A DNA stretch of 64,000 nt. Source: Gemmatimonadota bacterium. GTDB taxonomy: Bacteria > Latescibacterota > UBA2968 > UBA8231. A program made the translations under genes and the position numbers. The notes beneath the pieces were generated by a model, which was not told the DNA's origin, did not search any database, and saw only the letters and a program-made list of their open reading frames with translations. The stretch is from NCBI GenBank assembly GCA_009841115.1, contig VXML01000058.1, positions 62,001 through 126,000 on the forward strand. The letters run 5' to 3'. Numbering within the stretch: the stretch's first letter is position 1; every line of letters begins with the position of its first letter. Shown here piece after piece: positions 60,668-64,000 of this stretch.

Positions 60668-62059
60668 ATGATCATGCTACCGCCCGCATATAGCACAATC
60701 CTCCGCTGCTTGCTCATAGGCTCGATTTTCGTCGGCTGTAGTGCCGACGGGCCGGGGCCGGTGCAAACGATCGGGCACGAAGCAGATTCGACTTGGGATA
60801 TTATCCAAACGGAAATTTTCGCCAGCCAATGCGTTAGCTGCCACACGGCTGGAACCTCGTTTGGGCGTCAGTCGGGCCTCGTACTCACCCCGGACATGGC
60901 CTACGAACAGCTCGTAGGTGCCGCTCCGACAAACGCAGCCGCCGCGGCCGATGGACTGATGCGAGTCAGCGACCTCGGTCAGGGCATGCCCGGCCTCCTC
61001 AAAAGCTATTTGTGGGAGAAAATCAACGCTCCCGACCAGCAGCACTTCTACGGCGACCATCTCTACTACGGGGAGATAATGCCCCTTGGCGACAAGCCGC
61101 TGACCAACGGCGAATTGGCTTTTATCCGCGCTTGGATCGAGGCGGGTGCACCGGAGACAGGCCACGTAGCCGACCCAGACCTTTTGCAGGACAAGTCGCG
61201 CTACGAAGTGCCGGAGTTCAAGCCGCTAGCCAAACCGGAAAAAGGCGTCCAACTGCACTTGCCGCCTTTCGAAATACAGCCCAACAACGAGCGCGAGATC
61301 TTTGTCGTGCATCCGCTGAACAACGAAGACGATGTGTTCCTAGAGCGCGTCCAAATCTCCATGAAGTCCGGCTCGCATCACTTCCTACTCTACACATTCC
61401 AAGACGATATACCCCCCGAGCGCATGCCGGAACCCTACGAATATCGCGACTTGCACAACGGCACCGGCCAGTACGTCCTTTCAACCATACTAACGCAATT
61501 TTATCACCTGCCAGTCGCTGGCAGTCAATGGCCTTCCATTGATGTCTCCCTGCCACCTGGAGTAGCGGTTCGGCTACCCAAGAACACCCTGCTCGACCTC
61601 AACTCGCACTATGTCAATCGCACCAGTCAGCCCATTACCGGCGAGGTCTATACCAACTTGCACTTTGCCGACCCATCTGAAGTCGAGCACGAGGCGCGTT
61701 TCTTTTCTTTGAACAATCTCGATATCTCCCTACCGGCTGGAGAGGTGACGACTATAGAGAGGGATTTTACCTTCTCCGAGCGGACCCACATTGTGCAGCT
61801 ACTCTCGCACGCTCATCAACTCATGGTCGAATTCCGGGTCGAAATGATCGGGGGAACGCACGACGGCGAGCTTATCTACATCGCATACGACTGGGAACAC
61901 CCGCCGATCCTGAGATTCGACTCCCCCCTCGTCCTAGAGCCTGGGGAAGGCTTCAGATTAAAGGCAACCTATGACAACACGACCGACGAAGAGGTCAACT
62001 TCGGTTTGTTGTCAACAGACGAAATGATGATTCTCTTTGGGATTTCCTACCGGGATTAA
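60668..62059 (+). CDS. heme-c / PHM-type copper monooxygenase-like lipoprotein
   Basis: 463 residues. Lipobox VGC (Cys24); heme-c site CVSCH (55-59) and possible Met ligand in YGEIMPLGD; then a PHM-like part with CuH His237-His238 (GSHHFLLY) and His314 (NSHYVN), CuM His381-x-His383 (LSHAHQLM) and Met453 (STDEMMILF). All five His/Met ligand positions of PHM are kept. Same plan as the protein at 55047-56714 but no TPR tail, and the sequences are well diverged, so not a recent copy. Secreted, anchored in a membrane. Substrate unknown; a role in oxidation of organic matter is possible. Confidence 0.83.
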   Translation: MIMLPPAYSTILRCLLIGSIFVGCSADGPGPVQTIGHEADSTWDIIQTEIFASQCVSCHTAGTSFGRQSGLVLTPDMAYEQLVGAAPTNAAAAADGLMRVSDLGQGMPGLLKSYLWEKINAPDQQHFYGDHLYYGEIMPLGDKPLTNGELAFIRAWIEAGAPETGHVADPDLLQDKSRYEVPEFKPLAKPEKGVQLHLPPFEIQPNNEREIFVVHPLNNEDDVFLERVQISMKSGSHHFLLYTFQDDIPPERMPEPYEYRDLHNGTGQYVLSTILTQFYHLPVAGSQWPSIDVSLPPGVAVRLPKNTLLDLNSHYVNRTSQPITGEVYTNLHFADPSEVEHEARFFSLNNLDISLPAGEVTTIERDFTFSERTHIVQLLSHAHQLMVEFRVEMIGGTHDGELIYIAYDWEHPPILRFDSPLVLEPGEGFRLKATYDNTTDEEVNFGLLSTDEMMILFGISYRD

Positions 62060-62075
62060 CTTCTCTTGCGGCACG

Positions 62076-62123
62076 AAAAAGGCGCGAAAAGCACAGACCG
62101 TGTGTGCTCCTCGCGCCTTTTTT
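62076..62123. terminator. bidirectional hairpin terminator between convergent genes
   Basis: AAAAAGGCGCGA (62076-62087) pairs with TCGCGCCTTTTT (62111-62122), with an inner AGCACA/TGTGCT stem. A-run on one side and T-run on the other make it work in both directions, for the copper-enzyme gene and the GPP34 gene. Confidence 0.82.
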
Positions 62124-62141
62124 ATGGGACTACGACAGCGT

Positions 62142-62795
62142 CTAATACATATGCGGCTGCACGGCGAGGGCCAGCGACGCTTCAATGTCCCAAATGGCCT
62201 TGGTCACTTCTTGGCCAATCAAGTCCAGCTTGCGCACCTGTTCGATGCGGCCGGTCGCGCGGGCTAGCTCGCGGCTGGCCAAGAGCCTCTCGAAAATTCC
62301 GCAGGCATCTGCCAAGCAGATAATGACCACGTCGCGGGGATCGGGAATCTTATCGCTGAACAGCACCTCCATGATGCGCAACTTGACCTCTTTCTCGGCC
62401 TTGCCGTCGAGGGCCGGATAGCGCCGCGAGCGAAACACCCATAGGAAGCGCCCTTCCTCGCGCGCGAGAATGCCTTTCTCCACCAGCCGGCGGAGCGAAC
62501 CCTCGCGAATGTCGTCGGCGCGCGCGGCAGTGCGCTCCAGCCAGTAGCGCGTATCGTGCGTTTCGGTCGCCGCGGCAATATCGCTCAGCGTCGGGTCAAT
62601 CAGGCTGTCTTGCAGGGGAGTGTTATCGACGAGGACCAGCTTGTCCAAGTCGGTGTCGATGCGGTCTTCCAGCGCTAGTTCCATTAGGACTCCGCCGCCC
62701 AAGGCGTAGCGCACCAATCGGTCGGGAACTCGGGCGAAGCTCCCATCTTCATCGTCGAGCAAAAGAAGCATAATTTCTTCGGTGAATCTCAGCAT
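62142..62795 (-). CDS. GPP34 (GOLPH3-like) family phosphoprotein
   Basis: 217 residues. The family's hallmarks are here: LRFTEEIMLLLLDDEDGSF near the start, YALGGGVLMELALEDRI in the next helix, the LVLVDNTPLQDSLIDPTLSDI segment and a C-terminal LLASRELARATGRIEQV region. In eukaryotes GPP34 proteins bind phosphatidylinositol-4-phosphate on the Golgi. Bacterial members, common in actinobacteria and scattered elsewhere, have no agreed role; membrane or lipid binding is the likely theme. It does not overlap any neighbour; 83 bp before the ABC permease end. Confidence 0.85.
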   Translation of the reverse strand: MLRFTEEIMLLLLDDEDGSFARVPDRLVRYALGGGVLMELALEDRIDTDLDKLVLVDNTPLQDSLIDPTLSDIAAATETHDTRYWLERTAARADDIREGSLRRLVEKGILAREEGRFLWVFRSRRYPALDGKAEKEVKLRIMEVLFSDKIPDPRDVVIICLADACGIFERLLASRELARATGRIEQVRKLDLIGQEVTKAIWDIEASLALAVQPHMY

Positions 62796-62878
62796 GGACT
62801 ACCTCGTTTAATAGTTTCGCGTCTGCATCTGACAAAAATATAGACCGCTAGTCCCTCTAAGCAAGTTGCCAACCGCGC

Positions 62879-63688
62879 TCAGCTTGCGGGCGCTTGGTCC
62901 CCACGGCGACGCAGCCACTCCACTGTAAACAGAACCAAAACGGCAAACGCAATGAGAAAGGTCGCCACCGCTAGGATGGTAGGGCTGATTTGCTCGCGAA
63001 TGCCCGCCCACATCTGCCGCGGAATGGTCCGCTGCTCCAAGCCGCCCATGAACAGCACCACCACGACCTCGTCGAAGGAAGCGGCAAAGGCGAACAACCC
63101 ACCAGAAGCAACCCCGGGTGCGATGAGCGGCAACTGCACGCGCCAGAAACTGCGCAGCGGCCCTGCGCCGAGGCTAGCGGCGGCCCGCATCAAGTTCTGG
63201 TCGAAGCCCGACAACGTCGCGGTTACAGTAATCACCACAAACGGCACCCCGAGCACGGCATGGGCGAGGATTATGCCGAGGTGGGTCTGAGCCAAGCCAA
63301 GGCTGGAGTAAAAGAAGAACATCCCCACCGCGGCAATGATGACCGGCGTGATCATCGGCGAGATCAACAGCCCCATCACAGTCCGCCGAGCGGGCATGGC
63401 TGAGTTCGCCAGCCCAAGCGCCGCAAGAGTGCCGAGCGAGGTCGCCAATAGCGTCGCTGAGACGCCGATGACCAAGCTGTTGACTAAGGCGCGGGTCCAT
63501 ACGCCATCTTCAAAGATGCTGCGGTACCAACGCAGCGAATACGCCTCCGGGTCGAAACGCAACATGCCCTCGGTAAACGTGAAGTACGGCTCCGCGTTAA
63601 AGCTGAGCGGTACAATCACCAAGATCGGCGCGACCAAGAAGACAAACGCCGCCGTGCAGAACGCGAGATAGACCCATCGCGCCAACAT
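62879..63688 (-). CDS. ABC transporter permease, PotC-like (spermidine/putrescine type)
   Basis: 269 residues, six membrane helices. The BPD permease signature EAA..G is seen as [29 protein letters not shown] 63688 overlaps the stop of the other permease gene (ATGA); a longer reading belongs to that other gene's frame. The N-terminus (FCTAAFVFLVAPILVIVPLSFN) and the YSLRWYRSIFED loop are like PotC/YdcV. It would form the heterodimeric channel with the next gene; the ATPase and binding protein must lie right of the window. Confidence 0.9.
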   Translation of the reverse strand: MLARWVYLAFCTAAFVFLVAPILVIVPLSFNAEPYFTFTEGMLRFDPEAYSLRWYRSIFEDGVWTRALVNSLVIGVSATLLATSLGTLAALGLANSAMPARRTVMGLLISPMITPVIIAAVGMFFFYSSLGLAQTHLGIILAHAVLGVPFVVITVTATLSGFDQNLMRAAASLGAGPLRSFWRVQLPLIAPGVASGGLFAFAASFDEVVVVLFMGGLEQRTIPRQMWAGIREQISPTILAVATFLIAFAVLVLFTVEWLRRRGDQAPAS

Positions 63689-64000
63689 CAGCCCAGCCTC
63701 ATGCGGTCGATGCCCACCACGCGGTCGTAAAGCACGTACAGCGCGATGATGCCCACTAGCAGAATGGCGGCGAGCGCCGCGGCAAGTCCCCAATTGAGCG
63801 AGGTCTGCATGTGATAGGCGATCATGTTGGAGATAAGCTGACCCTTGCTCCCGCCGACCAGCGCCGGCGTGATGTAGTAGCCAATGGCGAGGATGAACAC
63901 CATCAGCGATCCAGCGCCAACGCCGGGCAAGGTCTGCGGCCAATAGACGCGCCAAAACGCCTGAAAGGGAGTCGCGCCGAGGGAAGCCGCAGCCCGCACG
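63688..64000 (-). CDS. ABC transporter permease, PotB-like, N-terminus beyond the window
   Basis: Only the last ~103 residues are inside the window. They include the EAA loop ([25 protein letters not shown]) and three membrane helices, with [20 protein letters not shown] between, a stretch characteristic of PotB/YdcU-type polyamine permeases. It is translated just before the PotC-like permease with a 4-bp overlap. The open frame continues past the right edge, so the true start is not visible. Confidence 0.88.
   Translation of the reverse strand, partial: VRAAASLGATPFQAFWRVYWPQTLPGVGAGSLMVFILAIGYYITPALVGGSKGQLISNMIAYHMQTSLNWGLAAALAAILLVGIIALYVLYDRVVGIDRMRLG

Noticed and set aside
1..64000. 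tRNA, rRNA, riboswitch or integrase attachment site
   Set aside because: None found by reading; a short RNA could be missed without a covariance-model search.

Overview
The window looks like a chromosomal segment of a free-living or host-associated bacterium of the FCB group; Latescibacterota is my best guess and Poribacteria the main alternative. I infer this from gene content: a CARDB/FlgD-like tail on a secreted peptidase, a DGGGP-synthase-like UbiA prenyltransferase, DUF5069 and DUF6807 proteins, a TolB-type propeller, a formylglycine sulfatase with its anaerobic maturase, several enolase-superfamily and Gfo/Idh/MocA enzymes, and cytochrome/copper-monooxygenase lipoproteins. The core genes are GC-rich with strong long-ORF shadows on the opposite strand. 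The stretch at about 33.2-41.6 kb is visibly AT-richer and reads as transferred DNA. I saw no rRNA, tRNA, CRISPR array or recognisable transposase.

Layout. 0-5 kb: a secreted discoidin-like protein (cut by the left edge) behind a sigma-54 promoter with three phased palindromes, next to a very large sigma-54 activator whose sensor is a cytosolic two-component-type propeller. 5-15.7 kb: purM, two enolase-superfamily genes, the menaquinone (futalosine) pair mqnB-mqnD, an FAH-family enzyme, a choline-sulfatase-like sulfatase, a sugar-phosphate isomerase-like protein, hisS and a UbiA prenyltransferase. 15.9-33.2 kb: secreted M28 peptidase, HAD phosphatase, sirC plus rhodanese, an RND efflux adaptor with two permeases (one with two large insertions), a GT39-type glycosyltransferase, a ClpP paralogue, mutM, a triple-DUF5069 protein and a C26 amidotransferase.

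33.2-41.6 kb is an accessory, defence-type island: a TIR-domain protein, a HigA antitoxin gene broken by a nonsense codon, and two copies of a ParE/YefM-type toxin-antitoxin cassette as direct repeats about 6.4 kb apart (the left copy has a ruined toxin but an intact antitoxin). Between the repeats lie an unrecognised two-gene operon (HTH plus PLD-like protein, then a 727-residue helical protein) and an AbiEi/AbiEii toxin-antitoxin pair with an inverted-repeat operator. This island is the best candidate for an undescribed system.

41.6-64 kb returns to core style: PhzF, a phosphoesterase, anaerobic sulfatase maturase (the likely activator of the sulfatase at 9.8-11.3 kb), DUF6807 and Gfo/Idh/MocA catabolic genes, Ldh_2, an esterase, moeA, a coiled-coil membrane protein, a TolB-like propeller, hemA with its HemX/CcsA-like partner, an outer-membrane barrel, two heme-c/PHM-type copper monooxygenase lipoproteins, a redoxin, an ECF sigma / anti-sigma / two Spy-like proteins operon, an amidohydrolase, a GPP34 protein, and spermidine/putrescine-type ABC permeases running off the right edge.
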